A stretch of 64,000 nucleotides of DNA, from positions 868,001-932,000 of the forward strand of contig NZ_JAEQNA010000001.1 of NCBI RefSeq assembly GCF_016722895.1, read 5' to 3'. Positions 20,571 to 29,277 of the stretch are shown here, in pieces. Each line of letters begins with the position of its first letter. Within the stretch, counting starts at the first letter, position 1. The stretch comes from Ramlibacter aurantiacus (GTDB lineage Bacteria; Pseudomonadota; Gammaproteobacteria; Burkholderiales; Burkholderiaceae_C). A program made the position numbers and the translations under genes. The notes beneath the pieces are model-generated. The model worked only from the letters and a program-made list of their open reading frames with translations. It was not told where the DNA came from and made no database searches.

Positions 20571-21100
20571 AGACACGTCCGCCCCCGCCGGCCAAAACGG
20601 CCCCCGACCGCGAAACGCGGCGGTGGTTCGGCCATCCGGCGCTGTCGCTGGTCATCGCCGCCTCCTGGCTGCTGCTGCAGGGTTCGGTCGAGCTGGTGCA
20701 TATCCTGTGGGCCGTGATCGTCGGCCTGGTGCTGCCGTGGCTGGTCCATGGGTTCATCGGCGCGGGGCTTCGGCCCAGGGCGCCATGGCTCGCGTTGCGG
20801 CTGCTGGGCGTCGTGCTGCGCGACATCGTCGTGGCCAACGTGGCGGTCGCGCGCATCGTGCTGAATCCGCGCAAGGACCCTCAGCCGGCATGGGTGCGGG
20901 TCCCCTACACCCTGCAGGAGCCGCTGGCGGTGATGCTGCTGGCCACGATCATCACCAACACACCCGGCACCGTGTCCTGCGTGGTGGACGAGGAGCGCCG
21001 CGAGATCCTGGTGCATGCACTGGATGCACCCGATCCGCAAGCCATCGTGGACGACATCGTCCAACGCTACGAACAACCGCTCAAGGAGATTCTCGGATGA
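20567..21100 (+). CDS. mrpE: Na+/H+ antiporter subunit MrpE
   Basis: 177 residues with two or three N-terminal membrane helices and a soluble C-terminal domain. HPALSLVIAASWLLLQGSVE, LLGVVLRDIVVANVAVARIV and TPGTVSCVVDEERREILVHA are typical of MrpE, including the conserved TIITNTPGT stretch. Coupled by ATGA to mrpD and mrpF. Confidence 0.94.
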   Translation: MKTRPPPPAKTAPDRETRRWFGHPALSLVIAASWLLLQGSVELVHILWAVIVGLVLPWLVHGFIGAGLRPRAPWLALRLLGVVLRDIVVANVAVARIVLNPRKDPQPAWVRVPYTLQEPLAVMLLATIITNTPGTVSCVVDEERREILVHALDAPDPQAIVDDIVQRYEQPLKEILG

Positions 21101-21366
21101 TCGTCTGGGCCCTCGATTTCGCGCTGGTGGCGGTCGCCATCGCCGTGGCGCTCACCGGCTGGCGCCTGCTGACCGGACCCGAACCCACCGACCGGGTGCT
21201 GGCCCTGGACACGCTGTACATCAACACGGTCGGACTGGTCATCCTGCTGGGGATGCGCCTGGGCAGTGACCTGCTGTTCGAGGCGGCCCTGGTCATCGCC
21301 ATGCTGGGCTTCATCGGCACCGTCGCCTTCGCGCGCTTCCTCGCGCGTGGCGACGTGATCGAGTAA
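21097..21366 (+). CDS. mrpF: Na+/H+ antiporter subunit MrpF
   Basis: 89 residues with three membrane helices. The motif GPEPTDRVLALDTLYINTVG between helices 1 and 2, with the conserved Asp-Arg pair, is the MrpF signature. It is the smallest core subunit. The start overlaps the mrpE stop as ATGA. Confidence 0.94.
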   Translation: MIVWALDFALVAVAIAVALTGWRLLTGPEPTDRVLALDTLYINTVGLVILLGMRLGSDLLFEAALVIAMLGFIGTVAFARFLARGDVIE

Positions 21367-21377
21367 GGAGAGGCGCC

Positions 21378-21722
21378 GTGGACCACGCCAACCTGCATCC
21401 GCTGCTCGAGGCGGTGATCGCCTTCCTGCTGGTCGTCGGGGGTGCCTTCAGCCTGATCGGGGTGATCGGCTTCTTGCGCTTTCCGGATTTCTTCATGCGG
21501 CTGCACGGGCCGACAAAGGCCAGCACGCTCGGAGTTGGCGGCCTGCTGGTGGCCAGCATGCTCTGGCACTGGGGAATGGACCAGCCCGCCCTGCGCGAGT
21601 TGCTGATCACCCTGTTCCTCTTCGTGACCGCGCCGGTGTCAGCCAACCTGCTGGCGCAGGCCGCCTTGCACCTGCGGCTGCGCTCCAAGGCCGCCATTCC
21701 GGAAGACCTGGATCGCCGCTGA
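21378..21722 (+). CDS. mrpG: Na+/H+ antiporter subunit MrpG
   Basis: 114 residues with three helices. GGAFSLIGVIGFLRFPDFFM, RLHGPTKASTLGVGG and TAPVSANLLAQAALHL are the MrpG/PhaG signature. The start is a GTG behind TAAGGAG, eleven bases after mrpF, the only non-overlapping junction in the operon. The set A(B)-C-D-E-F-G is complete. Confidence 0.94.
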   Translation: MDHANLHPLLEAVIAFLLVVGGAFSLIGVIGFLRFPDFFMRLHGPTKASTLGVGGLLVASMLWHWGMDQPALRELLITLFLFVTAPVSANLLAQAALHLRLRSKAAIPEDLDRR

Positions 21723-21854
21723 GTAGCCGTCCCAGGGCAATCCTGCCAGGCGCTCCAGGTCCTGTCAGAAGTCGTTCAGGTGCCTTGATCGGGGCCCTCG
21801 CACACTGGCCGCCCGCCGCCGTTCGTGCAACCCGATCCACCTTCCGGAACCGCC

Positions 21855-21992
21855 ATGACGCCAGATCGCAATACCCGCTCCGCCGCCGTTTCCAGTCCGC
21901 CCACCTGGGCCCTACGGCTGGTCATCTGGTTGGTGGTGTTCGCCCCCATCGGGAGTGCCGCCCTCCATCTACTCGGTCTCAGGCATCCATGA
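21855..21992 (+). CDS. Possible 45-residue single-pass membrane protein
   Basis: MTPDRNTRSAAVSS is followed by a hydrophobic helix (ALRLVIWLVVFAPIGSAALH, about residues 19-38) and a short tail. CGGAA lies nine bases before the ATG, and a bidirectional terminator begins at its stop codon. Size and composition fit a small inner-membrane protein. No family is recognised, and it could be a chance reading frame. Confidence 0.4.
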   Translation: MTPDRNTRSAAVSSPPTWALRLVIWLVVFAPIGSAALHLLGLRHP

Positions 21993-22019
21993 AAAAAGGC
22001 TCCCTCGGGAGCCTTTTTT
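21992..22019. terminator. Strong bidirectional Rho-independent terminator
   Basis: AAAAAAGGCTCCC and GGGAGCCTTTTTT form a near-perfect stem flanked by six A and six T, so it works in both directions. It separates the rightward mrp side from the leftward TRAP binding-protein genes. Confidence 0.92.
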
Positions 22020-22053
22020 CACTTGATTGCCGTATGGCGGCCAACCAGGCGTT

Positions 22054-23133
22054 TCAGAGTTTCTGCGCCTGCATGAACCGGTCGAACGTGGATTCAGTGA
22101 ACCGGAACCACAGGTTCTGGTCGGCACGGAAACGCGCCATGTCTTCGTAGACCTTGCGGAAGGCCGGGTTCTTGGACGAGGTCTCGTCGTAGATGGCCTG
22201 CGCGTGCTTGAAGGCCTGGTTCATCATGTCCTGAGGGAAGGGGCGCAGCTTGGCACCTTGGGACACCAGCTGCTTGAGGGCGCCGGGGTTGCGGGCGTCG
22301 TAACGCGCTTGCAGGTCCACGTGAGCCTGGGCCGCGGCCGCCTCCACCATGGCCTTGTGTTCAGAAGACAGGGCGTCGAAGGCCTTCTGGTTGATGAAGA
22401 CGTCGATCTGGGCCGAGCCTTCCCAGAAGCCCGGGTAGTAGTAGAACGGCGCCACCTTCACGAATCCCAGCTTCAGGTCGTCGTAGGGGCCCACGAACTC
22501 GGTGGCATCGATGGTGCCCTTCTCGAGCGCCGCATAGATTTCTCCGGGGGCGATGTTCTGCGGCACGACGCCCATGCGCTCCATGATGCGACCGGCGAAG
22601 CCGGCGATACGGAACTTCAGCCCCTTCAAGTCCTGGGTGCTCTTGATCTCGCGGCGGAACCAGCCGGCCATCTGGGCACCGGTGTTGCCCGCGGGGAAGT
22701 TGATGATGTTGTACTTGGCGTAGAACTCACGCATCAGCTTCAGGCCGTTGCCTTCGGTCATCCAGGCCGTCATCTGCCGGCTGTTGAGACCGAAGGGCAC
22801 CGCGGTGCCGAAGGCGAAGGTGTCATCCTTGCCGATGAAGTAATAGGGAGCCGTGTGGCCCACCTCCACGGTGCCGTTCTGCACCGCGTCGACCACGCCG
22901 AGTGCGGGCACGAGTTCACCCGGTGCGTGCACGGTGACCTCGAAGCGGCCACCCGACATCGCCCGCAGCGAACGCGAGAACAGCTCCGCGGAGCCGTACA
23001 GGGTGTCCAGCGACTTGGGGAAGCTCGTGGTCATGCGCCAGCGGATGGTGGCTTGCGCGTGGACGGCGGGTGCGACACCGGCGGCCAGCACGCCGGCGAT
23101 GCCGGCGTTCTTGATGAGGGATCGACGATCCAT
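22054..23133 (-). CDS. TRAP transporter periplasmic binding protein (DctP/TakP type), copy 1
   Basis: 359 residues. The N-terminus MDRRSLIKNAGIAGVLAAGV has a twin-arginine pattern and a hydrophobic core ending VHAQA, suggesting Tat export. The mature part begins IRWRMTTSFPKSLDTLYGSA. FRIAGFAGRIMERMGVVPQN holds the Arg that salt-bridges carboxylate ligands, followed by ATEFVGPYDDLKLGF and YYYPGFWEG. TakP-like members bind 2-oxo acids or aromatic carboxylates. It is close to the copy at 23320-24399. The start has AAGGACTG upstream. The dctQM genes at 13.3-15.6 kb are the nearest permease. Confidence 0.92.
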   Translation of the reverse strand: MDRRSLIKNAGIAGVLAAGVAPAVHAQATIRWRMTTSFPKSLDTLYGSAELFSRSLRAMSGGRFEVTVHAPGELVPALGVVDAVQNGTVEVGHTAPYYFIGKDDTFAFGTAVPFGLNSRQMTAWMTEGNGLKLMREFYAKYNIINFPAGNTGAQMAGWFRREIKSTQDLKGLKFRIAGFAGRIMERMGVVPQNIAPGEIYAALEKGTIDATEFVGPYDDLKLGFVKVAPFYYYPGFWEGSAQIDVFINQKAFDALSSEHKAMVEAAAAQAHVDLQARYDARNPGALKQLVSQGAKLRPFPQDMMNQAFKHAQAIYDETSSKNPAFRKVYEDMARFRADQNLWFRFTESTFDRFMQAQKL

Positions 23134-23319
23134 GGGTCTTCAGTCCTTTTCGGGTTACAGCGGCAGCGCCGGGCGCGGCTCCGATCGGCCGCGCTACAGG
23201 CGAGCTGCGCAGGAGGATACCCGCGATCTCAGGCCGTGCTGGCATCGGAAAACCCGGAGAACAGTCAGAACCCCGCAGCCCGGCGGGGGCTGCGGCGGGC
23301 GATCAGAACCGAAGCTGGT

Positions 23320-24399
23320 TCAGAGCTTCTGGGTCTGCATGAACCGGTCGTAGCTCGCCTCGGTGAAGCGGAACCAGAGGTTCTGCTCACCCCGGAAGTG
23401 CGCGTAGTCGGCGTAGATCTTTTTCCAGTTGGGGTTCTTGGTGCCGAGGTCGTCGTAGATCTCGCTAGCGGCCTTGAAGGCGGCGGACATCATGTCTGCC
23501 GGGAAAGGCCGCAGCTTGGTACCCGCCCCCACCAGGCTCTTCAGCGCCCCGGGGTTGAGTGCGTCGTACCTGGCCTGCATCACAACGTGCGAGTGCGACG
23601 AGGCGGCCTCGACGATGGCCTTGTGTTCGGCGGACAGCGCGTCCCAGGCCTTCTGGTTGACGTAGAACTCCAGCTGCGGGCCGCCTTCCCACCACCCGGG
23701 GTAGTAGTAGTACGGTGCCACCTTGTTGAAGCCCAGTTTCTGATCGTCATACGGCCCCACCCACTCGGCGGCGTCGATGGTGCCTTTCTCGAGCGCCTGG
23801 TAGATCTCGCCGCCCGGGATGTTCTGCGGCACCCCCCCCAAGCGCTCGACCACACGCCCGGCAAAGCCGCCGATGCGGAACTTCAACCCCTTGATCTCGG
23901 AGACCGCCTTGACTTCCTTGCGGAACCAGCCGCCCATTTGCGCGCCGGTGTTGCCGCCCGGGAAGTTGACGATGCTGTACTTCGCGTAGAAGTCGCGCAT
24001 CAGCTTGCCGCCATTGCCTTCGTAGATCCAGGCCGTCATTTGACGGCTGTTCAGGCCGAAGGGAATGGCGCAGCCCAAGGCGAAGCACTCGTCCTTGCCG
24101 AAGAAGTAGTAGGGCGCGGTGTGCGCGCATTCCACCGTACCGTTCTGGATGCCATCCACCACGCCGAAGGCAGGCATGAGCTCACCGGCTGCGTGGACCG
24201 ATACCTCGAACTTGCCGCCCGACATGGAACGAACGGCCTTGGAAAAGGTTTCGGCCGCTCCATAGATGGTGTCGAGCGACTTGGGGAAGCTGGAGGCCAG
24301 CCGCCAGCGGATCGTCGCCTGGGCGTGCACCGCTGGGGCCATACCGGCCGCGAGCACTCCCGCCATCCCTGCGTTCCTGATCAATGATCTGCGATCCAT
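23320..24399 (-). CDS. TRAP transporter periplasmic binding protein (DctP/TakP type), copy 2
   Basis: 359 residues, the same length as its downstream neighbour and co-linear with it throughout (TIRWRLASSFPKSLDTIYGA, GGWFRKEVKAVSEIKGLKFR, VGPYDDQKLGF). It has the same twin-arginine type leader (MDRRSLIRNAGMAGVLAAGM). Differences are spread evenly, so this is an old tandem duplication rather than a recent copy. It is upstream of copy 1 by 186 bases containing a GC-rich hairpin. AGGAG precedes the start. The pair may widen the substrate range of one permease. Confidence 0.92.
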   Translation of the reverse strand: MDRRSLIRNAGMAGVLAAGMAPAVHAQATIRWRLASSFPKSLDTIYGAAETFSKAVRSMSGGKFEVSVHAAGELMPAFGVVDGIQNGTVECAHTAPYYFFGKDECFALGCAIPFGLNSRQMTAWIYEGNGGKLMRDFYAKYSIVNFPGGNTGAQMGGWFRKEVKAVSEIKGLKFRIGGFAGRVVERLGGVPQNIPGGEIYQALEKGTIDAAEWVGPYDDQKLGFNKVAPYYYYPGWWEGGPQLEFYVNQKAWDALSAEHKAIVEAASSHSHVVMQARYDALNPGALKSLVGAGTKLRPFPADMMSAAFKAASEIYDDLGTKNPNWKKIYADYAHFRGEQNLWFRFTEASYDRFMQTQKL

Positions 24400-24578
24400 G
24401 AAACAAAGCTCCTAGTTGTGTAGTCACATGCGGCGCCTCACGAAACGAAACCTTTTCGCCTCATTGAGCGCGGGCAATTCTAGGAAACCGAATACCAATG
24501 GATCACCGGGTAAACCCGTGAGCGCAGGCAGAACTGCCACCGCGACGAGCGGCGGGGACAGCGTGCCCGTGGATGACG

Positions 24579-26468
24579 CTAGCCGACGACTTTGAGACCG
24601 GGCCGATTCGCGTCGCTGCCGGGCAGGTCGAAACGCTCCCGGATCGAGCGTTCGATGCCGGCCGCGTCGAGACCTTGCAGCGACAACAGGCGAGCGGGGT
24701 CGCCGTGGGGGATGAACTCGTCGCGCAGGCCCAGTTGCAGCACCGGCGTGGAGACGCCCGCCGCCTGCAGCGCCTCCAGCACCGCGCTGCCTGCCCCGCC
24801 CATGAGAGCGCCCTCTTCGACCGTGACCAAGGCCTCATGCCGAGCCGCCACCTCGAGCAGCAAGGCCGAGTCCAGGGGCTTGGCCCAGCGCATGTTCACC
24901 ACCGTGGCATCGAGGGCGTCGGCCGCCCGCAACGCCGGGTAGAGCAGCGTGCCGAATGCCAGGATGGCCACGCGCGCGCCTTCCCGGCGGATCTCGCCCT
25001 TCCCAAAAGGCAGGGGCTGCAGGTCCTGCGGCACCTCCACGCCCACGCCGGCACCGCGCGGGTACCGCACGGCCACCGGGTGGGACTGGTGGAAGGCGGT
25101 GGTCAGCAAGGCGCGGCATTCCCCTTCGTCGGCCGGGCACGCCAGGCTCATGTTCGGGACGCAGCGGATGTAGGGAATGTCGTAGGCCCCGGCATGGGTG
25201 GGGCCGTCCGCACCGACGATGCCGGCGCGGTCGAGCGCGAACACGACCGGCAGATTCTGCAGCGCCACGTCGTGGATCATCTGGTCGTAGGCCCGCTGCA
25301 GGAAGGTGGAATAGATCGCCACCACCGGCTTCAGCCCCTCACAGGCCAGGCCGGCGGCGAAGGTGACCGCATGCTGCTCGGCGATGCCCACGTCGAAGTA
25401 CCGGTCGGGAAAACGCTTCTCGAATTCGACCAGGCCGGAGCCCTCGCGCATGGCCGGCGTGATGCCCACCAGGCGCTCGTCCTGCGCGGCCATGTCGCAC
25501 AACCATTGGCCGAACACTTGCGTGAAGGTGGGCTTGGCCGGCGCCGCCGGGGGCTTCAGGCCCACCAGCGGATCGAACTTGCCCGGTCCGTGGTAGGCCA
25601 CCGGGTCGGCCTCGGCCAGTTTGTAGCCCTGGCCCTTGCGGGTGACGACGTGCAGGAACTGCGGGCCCTTCAGGTGCCGGATGTTTTCCAGCGTCGGCAC
25701 CAGTGACTCGAGGTCGTGGCCATCGATGGGACCGATGTAGTTGAAGCCGAACTTCTCGAACAGCGTGGCCGGCACAACCATCCCCTTGGCTTGCTCCTCC
25801 AGCCGTTTGGCCAGTTCGAACAGCGGCGGCGCGACCTTCAGGACATTCTTGCCGACGTTCTTGGCGGCCGCGTAGAAGCGCCCGCTCATGAGCTGGGCCA
25901 GGTAGCGATTGAGCGCGCCCACGGGCGGGCTGATGGACATGTCGTTGTCGTTCAGCACCACCAGCAGGTCGCACTCGGCCACGCCTGCGTTGTTGAGCGC
26001 CTCGAAGGCCATGCCCGCGCTCATGGCGCCGTCGCCGATGATGGCCACCGCCTTGCGGTCTTCGCCCTTCTGGCGCGCCGCCATGGCCATGCCCAGCGCC
26101 GCGGAGATGCTGGTCGACGAGTGCGCCGTGCCGAATGCGTCGTACTCGCTCTCGCCGCGCACCGGGAAGCCCGACAGGCCACCGAGTTGCCGCAGCGTGG
26201 ACATGCGCTCGCGTCGCCCGGTGAGGATCTTGTGGGGATAGGTCTGGTGCCCCACGTCCCACACCAGCCGGTCGTGCGGCGTGTTGAACACATAGTGCAG
26301 CGCGATGGTCAGCTCCACCGTGCCGAGGTTGGAACTGAGGTGCCCGCCCGTGCGCGAGACGCTTTCGAGCACGAAGGCCCGCAGTTCGGCCGCAAGCTGC
26401 GACAGCTGGGGACGCGGCAGCCGGCGCAGGTCCGCTGGCGATTCGATGGTGTCGAGCAATGAGGTCAT
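24579..26468 (-). CDS. dxs: 1-deoxy-D-xylulose-5-phosphate synthase
   Basis: 629 residues, normal for DXS. It makes DXP from pyruvate and glyceraldehyde-3-phosphate with thiamine diphosphate, the first step of the MEP isoprenoid pathway. Visible motifs: the active-site His in [16 protein letters not shown], the ThDP motif [18 protein letters not shown] running to NDNDMSIS, the transketolase central domain with [17 protein letters not shown], and the C-terminal domain. The upstream gene on the strand is ispA, 293 bases away across a repeat region. The start context is weak (no clear ribosome site). Confidence 0.96.
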   Translation of the reverse strand: MTSLLDTIESPADLRRLPRPQLSQLAAELRAFVLESVSRTGGHLSSNLGTVELTIALHYVFNTPHDRLVWDVGHQTYPHKILTGRRERMSTLRQLGGLSGFPVRGESEYDAFGTAHSSTSISAALGMAMAARQKGEDRKAVAIIGDGAMSAGMAFEALNNAGVAECDLLVVLNDNDMSISPPVGALNRYLAQLMSGRFYAAAKNVGKNVLKVAPPLFELAKRLEEQAKGMVVPATLFEKFGFNYIGPIDGHDLESLVPTLENIRHLKGPQFLHVVTRKGQGYKLAEADPVAYHGPGKFDPLVGLKPPAAPAKPTFTQVFGQWLCDMAAQDERLVGITPAMREGSGLVEFEKRFPDRYFDVGIAEQHAVTFAAGLACEGLKPVVAIYSTFLQRAYDQMIHDVALQNLPVVFALDRAGIVGADGPTHAGAYDIPYIRCVPNMSLACPADEGECRALLTTAFHQSHPVAVRYPRGAGVGVEVPQDLQPLPFGKGEIRREGARVAILAFGTLLYPALRAADALDATVVNMRWAKPLDSALLLEVAARHEALVTVEEGALMGGAGSAVLEALQAAGVSTPVLQLGLRDEFIPHGDPARLLSLQGLDAAGIERSIRERFDLPGSDANRPGLKVVG

Positions 26469-26532
26469 GTCAGTTTCGATGATGCGGTACGCCGCCCGTC
26501 CGGCCCGATTGGAGGGTTACCCGTCGGCGACC

Positions 26533-26607
26533 GGGGCAGCACAGCCACGCCGCCGCCAAGCGGCCGGCCCTTCCAGTGCCACCGAGGAACCGGCTTCGCC
26601 GGGCCTC
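26533..26607. repeat. 75-bp direct repeat, copy 1
   Basis: This segment, from GGGGCAGCACAGCC to GCCGGGCCTC, recurs without a mismatch at 26638-26712. Inside it are short palindromes (GCGGCCGGCC-like and CCGGCTTCGCCGG) that can form hairpins. It lies between ispA and dxs and looks like a family-specific repetitive extragenic element. Confidence 0.9.
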
Positions 26608-26637
26608 GAAGGCGCTCCGGGCCCAGCCCCCGCGAGC

Positions 26638-26712
26638 GGGGCAGCACAGCCACGCCGCCGCCAAGCGGCCGGCCCTTCCAGTGCCACCGAGGAACCGGCT
26701 TCGCCGGGCCTC
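26638..26712. repeat. 75-bp direct repeat, copy 2
   Basis: An exact second copy of 26533-26607, offset by 105 bases. The 30 bases between the copies (GAAGGCGCTCCGGGCCCAGC and on) are GC-rich and also palindromic. Confidence 0.9.
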
Positions 26713-26760
26713 TGGTGGCGCCCCCCTGGGGGGGAGGCGCCGAAGGCGCTTCGGGGGGGA
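26713..26760. repeat. GC-rich palindromic element after ispA
   Basis: GGCGCC, a C/G run and GGCGCC form a long hairpin followed by GAAGGCGCTTC and a run of seven G. Similar elements stud intergenic regions of Comamonadaceae. It sits directly at the 3' end of ispA and may stabilise or end that mRNA. Confidence 0.6.
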
Positions 26761-26761
26761 T

Positions 26762-27670
26762 TCATTTCTCCCGATCCACCACCATGCGGGCCAGGGCGCG
26801 AAGGGCACGCAGCTCCTGCAGATCGCTATCGTCGAGCGCAGCCAAAGCTTGCGCGAGCAGCTCCTGCACATAGGCGCGCGAGCGGTCGAGGCCCAGCAGC
26901 GAGACGTAGGTCGGCTTGTCGTGCTCGGCGTCCTTGCCGGCCGTCTTGCCCAGGGTGGCCGAGTCGGCCGTGACGTCGAGGATGTCGTCCACCACCTGGA
27001 ACGCCAGGCCCAGGGCGGCGCCGTAGCGCTGCAGCGCCTCGACCGCATGCGGCGCGGGTTCGCCGCAGCTCGCGCCCATGGCCACGCTGGCCTGCAGCAA
27101 CGCGCCGGTCTTGAGACGGTGCATCTGGCGCAGTTCGTCCTCGCTCAAGGCGCGGCCGACGCTGGCCAGGTCGATGGCCTGGCCACCGGCCATGCCGCCG
27201 TGCCCGGCGGCCCGCGCCAGCTGCCGGCACAACGTCGCCTGCACGCGATCGGGGATGCCTTCGTCCGCCGGGGTGAGCAACTCGAAGGCCAGTGCCTGCA
27301 GCGCATCGCCCGCAAGCAGCGCCTGGGCCTGGCCGAACTGCACATGCACCGTTGGCTTGCCCCGGCGCAGGACATCGTTGTCCATGCAAGGCATGTCGTC
27401 GTGCACGAGCGAGTAGGCGTGGATCAGTTCGACCGCGCAGGCCGCGCGCAGGGCCGCTCGCGGGTGCGCCTGCACGGCTTCGGCCGCTCCCAGGACCAGC
27501 AGGGGCCGCAGCCGCTTGCCGCCATCGAGCACGGCATAGCGCATCGCGTGACCCAGGCCAGCTGGCGCATCGGCGACGACCCAGGCGGACAGGGCCTGCT
27601 CGACTTGCGCCAGGCGTGCGGCACTCCAGGCGCCCAGCGACCAGGCGGCAGATGCAGGATGCAGGTTCAT
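26762..27670 (-). CDS. ispA: Polyprenyl synthetase (farnesyl diphosphate synthase)
   Basis: 302 residues. Both Asp-rich motifs are present: the first, DDMPCMD with the two-residue insertion of bacterial FPP synthases, follows [10 protein letters not shown]; the second, DDILD, is in [21 protein letters not shown] and [10 protein letters not shown] match the IPP-binding Lys/Arg sites. It condenses IPP with DMAPP and GPP to FPP for quinones and undecaprenyl phosphate. The start overlaps the xseB stop as ATGA, and dxs follows, so the leftward unit is xseB-ispA-dxs. Confidence 0.95.
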   Translation of the reverse strand: MNLHPASAAWSLGAWSAARLAQVEQALSAWVVADAPAGLGHAMRYAVLDGGKRLRPLLVLGAAEAVQAHPRAALRAACAVELIHAYSLVHDDMPCMDNDVLRRGKPTVHVQFGQAQALLAGDALQALAFELLTPADEGIPDRVQATLCRQLARAAGHGGMAGGQAIDLASVGRALSEDELRQMHRLKTGALLQASVAMGASCGEPAPHAVEALQRYGAALGLAFQVVDDILDVTADSATLGKTAGKDAEHDKPTYVSLLGLDRSRAYVQELLAQALAALDDSDLQELRALRALARMVVDREK

Positions 27671-27894
27671 TCGGTGGACCAGGGTTTGAGGCGTCCTTCG
27701 TCGAGCACCTTGATCTGGTTCTCGACCGCCTGCAGCTTGTCCCGGCAGAAGTTGAGCAGCTCGGCGCCGCGTTCGTAGCCCGCGAGGAGCTGCTCCAGCG
27801 GCATCTGGCCCGACTCGATTTTTCCGATGAGCTGTTCCAGCTCGGCCAGGGCGGTCTCGTAATCGGGCGGTGTGGAGGGGGCCTGCTGCGACAT
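27667..27894 (-). CDS. xseB: Exodeoxyribonuclease VII small subunit
   Basis: 75 residues with the XseB signature: [20 protein letters not shown] and [20 protein letters not shown], forming two helices that pack as a coiled hairpin on XseA. The complex degrades single-stranded DNA. The ATG at 27894 is chosen; another at 27918 is in frame, but it sits inside an inverted repeat with no ribosome site. xseA is not in the window. It starts the xseB-ispA-dxs unit and diverges from the Rieske gene. Confidence 0.92.
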   Translation of the reverse strand: MSQQAPSTPPDYETALAELEQLIGKIESGQMPLEQLLAGYERGAELLNFCRDKLQAVENQIKVLDEGRLKPWSTE

Positions 27895-27910
27895 CTTCTC
27901 TGCGGGCAAA

Positions 27911-27957
27911 GCGGCCATTTTAGGCCGCGGCCAGGTGCGGTACCCCCCGGGTACAAT
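27911..27957. promoter_or_regulatory. Divergent xseB/Rieske promoter region
   Basis: GCGGCC-ATTTTA-GGCCGC (27911-27928) is a perfect inverted repeat upstream of the xseB start. TACAAT (27952-27957) is a good -10 for rightward transcription towards the Rieske gene; no good -35 was found at the normal spacing. The transcript would carry a leader of about 130 bases. Confidence 0.4.
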
Positions 27958-28093
27958 CGCCGTTTCGTCCCGCGCCAGTCCATCGGATCTTTCGGATCCA
28001 GCGCTTCGGGAGGGTTGCAACAACCGCCCAGCCGCTTCGACCAGCCCTCACGTCCCCTGCCCCTTCATAGGGGGAGTCTCTAGGTCAGGTGAA

Positions 28094-29239
28094 ATGTCTG
28101 ATTTAAGTCTTCAACTTCAGCAGGCCTCAAGCCAACTACCCGTGTCCAGTTACTTCGACGAGACGCTCTTCGCGCGCGAGATGGAAACCATCTTCAAGCG
28201 CGGCCCGCGTTACGTCGGCCATGAACTGAGCGTGCCCGAAGTGGGCGATTTCCACGCCCTGCCCCAGGAGGGCGAAGGCCGCTCGCTCGTGCGCACGCCC
28301 AAGGGCGTGGAACTCATCAGCAACGTGTGCCGGCATCGGCAGGCGGTCATCTTGCGTGGCCGCGGTTCCACCCGGGCCGACCCGGCATCGGGTGGCAACA
28401 TCGTGTGCCCCCTGCACCGCTGGACCTACAGCGCCGGCCAGGGCGCTGCGGCCGGCACGCTGCTGGGCGCGCCGCACTTCTCCAGCGATCCCTGCCTCAA
28501 CCTGCGCAACTACCCGCTTCGCAGCTGGAACGGGCTGCTGTTCGAGGACAACGGCCGCGACATCGCCGCCGACCTGGCCGACCTCGGCCCCCGCAAGGAC
28601 CTCGACTTCAGCGGCATGGTGCTCGACCGCGTCGAGCTGCACCACTGCGACTACAACTGGAAGACCTTCATCGAGGTCTACCTCGAGGACTACCACGTGG
28701 GTCCCTTCCACCCGGGGCTGGGCCAGTTCGTCACGTGCGAAGACCTGCGCTGGGAGTTCAAGGAGCAGTTCTCGGTGCAGACCGTGGGCGTGGCCAACCG
28801 GCTGGGCCGCCCGGGCAGTCCGGTTTACGAGCGCTGGCACAAGGCGCTGCTGGGTTATCGCAATGGCGAGCCGCCCAGGTACGGGGCCATCTGGCTAACC
28901 TACTACCCGCACATCATGGTCGAGTGGTACCCGCACGTGCTCACGGTGTCCACGCTGTTCCCGCTCGGGCCGCAGAAGACGCTCAACATGGTCGAGTTCT
29001 ACTACCCCGAGGAAATCGCCGCCTTCGAGCGCGAGTTCGTCGAAGCCCAGCAGGCCGCCTACATGGAGACCTGCGTCGAGGACGACGAGATCGCCCTGCG
29101 CATGGATGCCGGGCGCAAGGCCCTCATGCAGCGTGGCGACAACGAGGTGGGTCCCTACCAGAGCCCCATGGAAGACGGCATGCAGCATTTCCACGAGTGG
29201 TACCGCGGCCGTCTGGGCGCGGACCTGCTGAGCCTCTGA
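28094..29239 (+). CDS. Rieske-type aromatic ring-hydroxylating oxygenase alpha subunit
   Basis: 381 residues. The N-terminal Rieske [2Fe-2S] domain has Cys79-X-His81 (SNVCRHRQAV) and Cys105-X2-His108 (IVCPLHRWTY). The catalytic domain holds the mononuclear iron site in YNWKTFIEVYLEDYHVGPFH (two His; a later Asp is expected). The family dioxygenates or demethylates aromatic acids, or acts on choline-like substrates; the substrate here is unknown and no reductase is adjacent. The ATG at 28094 is the family-like start. A DMT exporter gene starts immediately after or overlapping the stop, and a rhodanese follows. Confidence 0.9.
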   Translation: MSDLSLQLQQASSQLPVSSYFDETLFAREMETIFKRGPRYVGHELSVPEVGDFHALPQEGEGRSLVRTPKGVELISNVCRHRQAVILRGRGSTRADPASGGNIVCPLHRWTYSAGQGAAAGTLLGAPHFSSDPCLNLRNYPLRSWNGLLFEDNGRDIAADLADLGPRKDLDFSGMVLDRVELHHCDYNWKTFIEVYLEDYHVGPFHPGLGQFVTCEDLRWEFKEQFSVQTVGVANRLGRPGSPVYERWHKALLGYRNGEPPRYGAIWLTYYPHIMVEWYPHVLTVSTLFPLGPQKTLNMVEFYYPEEIAAFEREFVEAQQAAYMETCVEDDEIALRMDAGRKALMQRGDNEVGPYQSPMEDGMQHFHEWYRGRLGADLLSL

Positions 29240-29277
29240 AGCCGCCAGTCGCCCGCACCGGCCTGGACGCCCTGTGG

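Noticed and set aside
22027-24387. A 786-codon plus-strand frame across both TRAP binding-protein genes.
   Set aside because: It spans two real genes and their gap on the other strand; its internal repetition only mirrors their paralogy.
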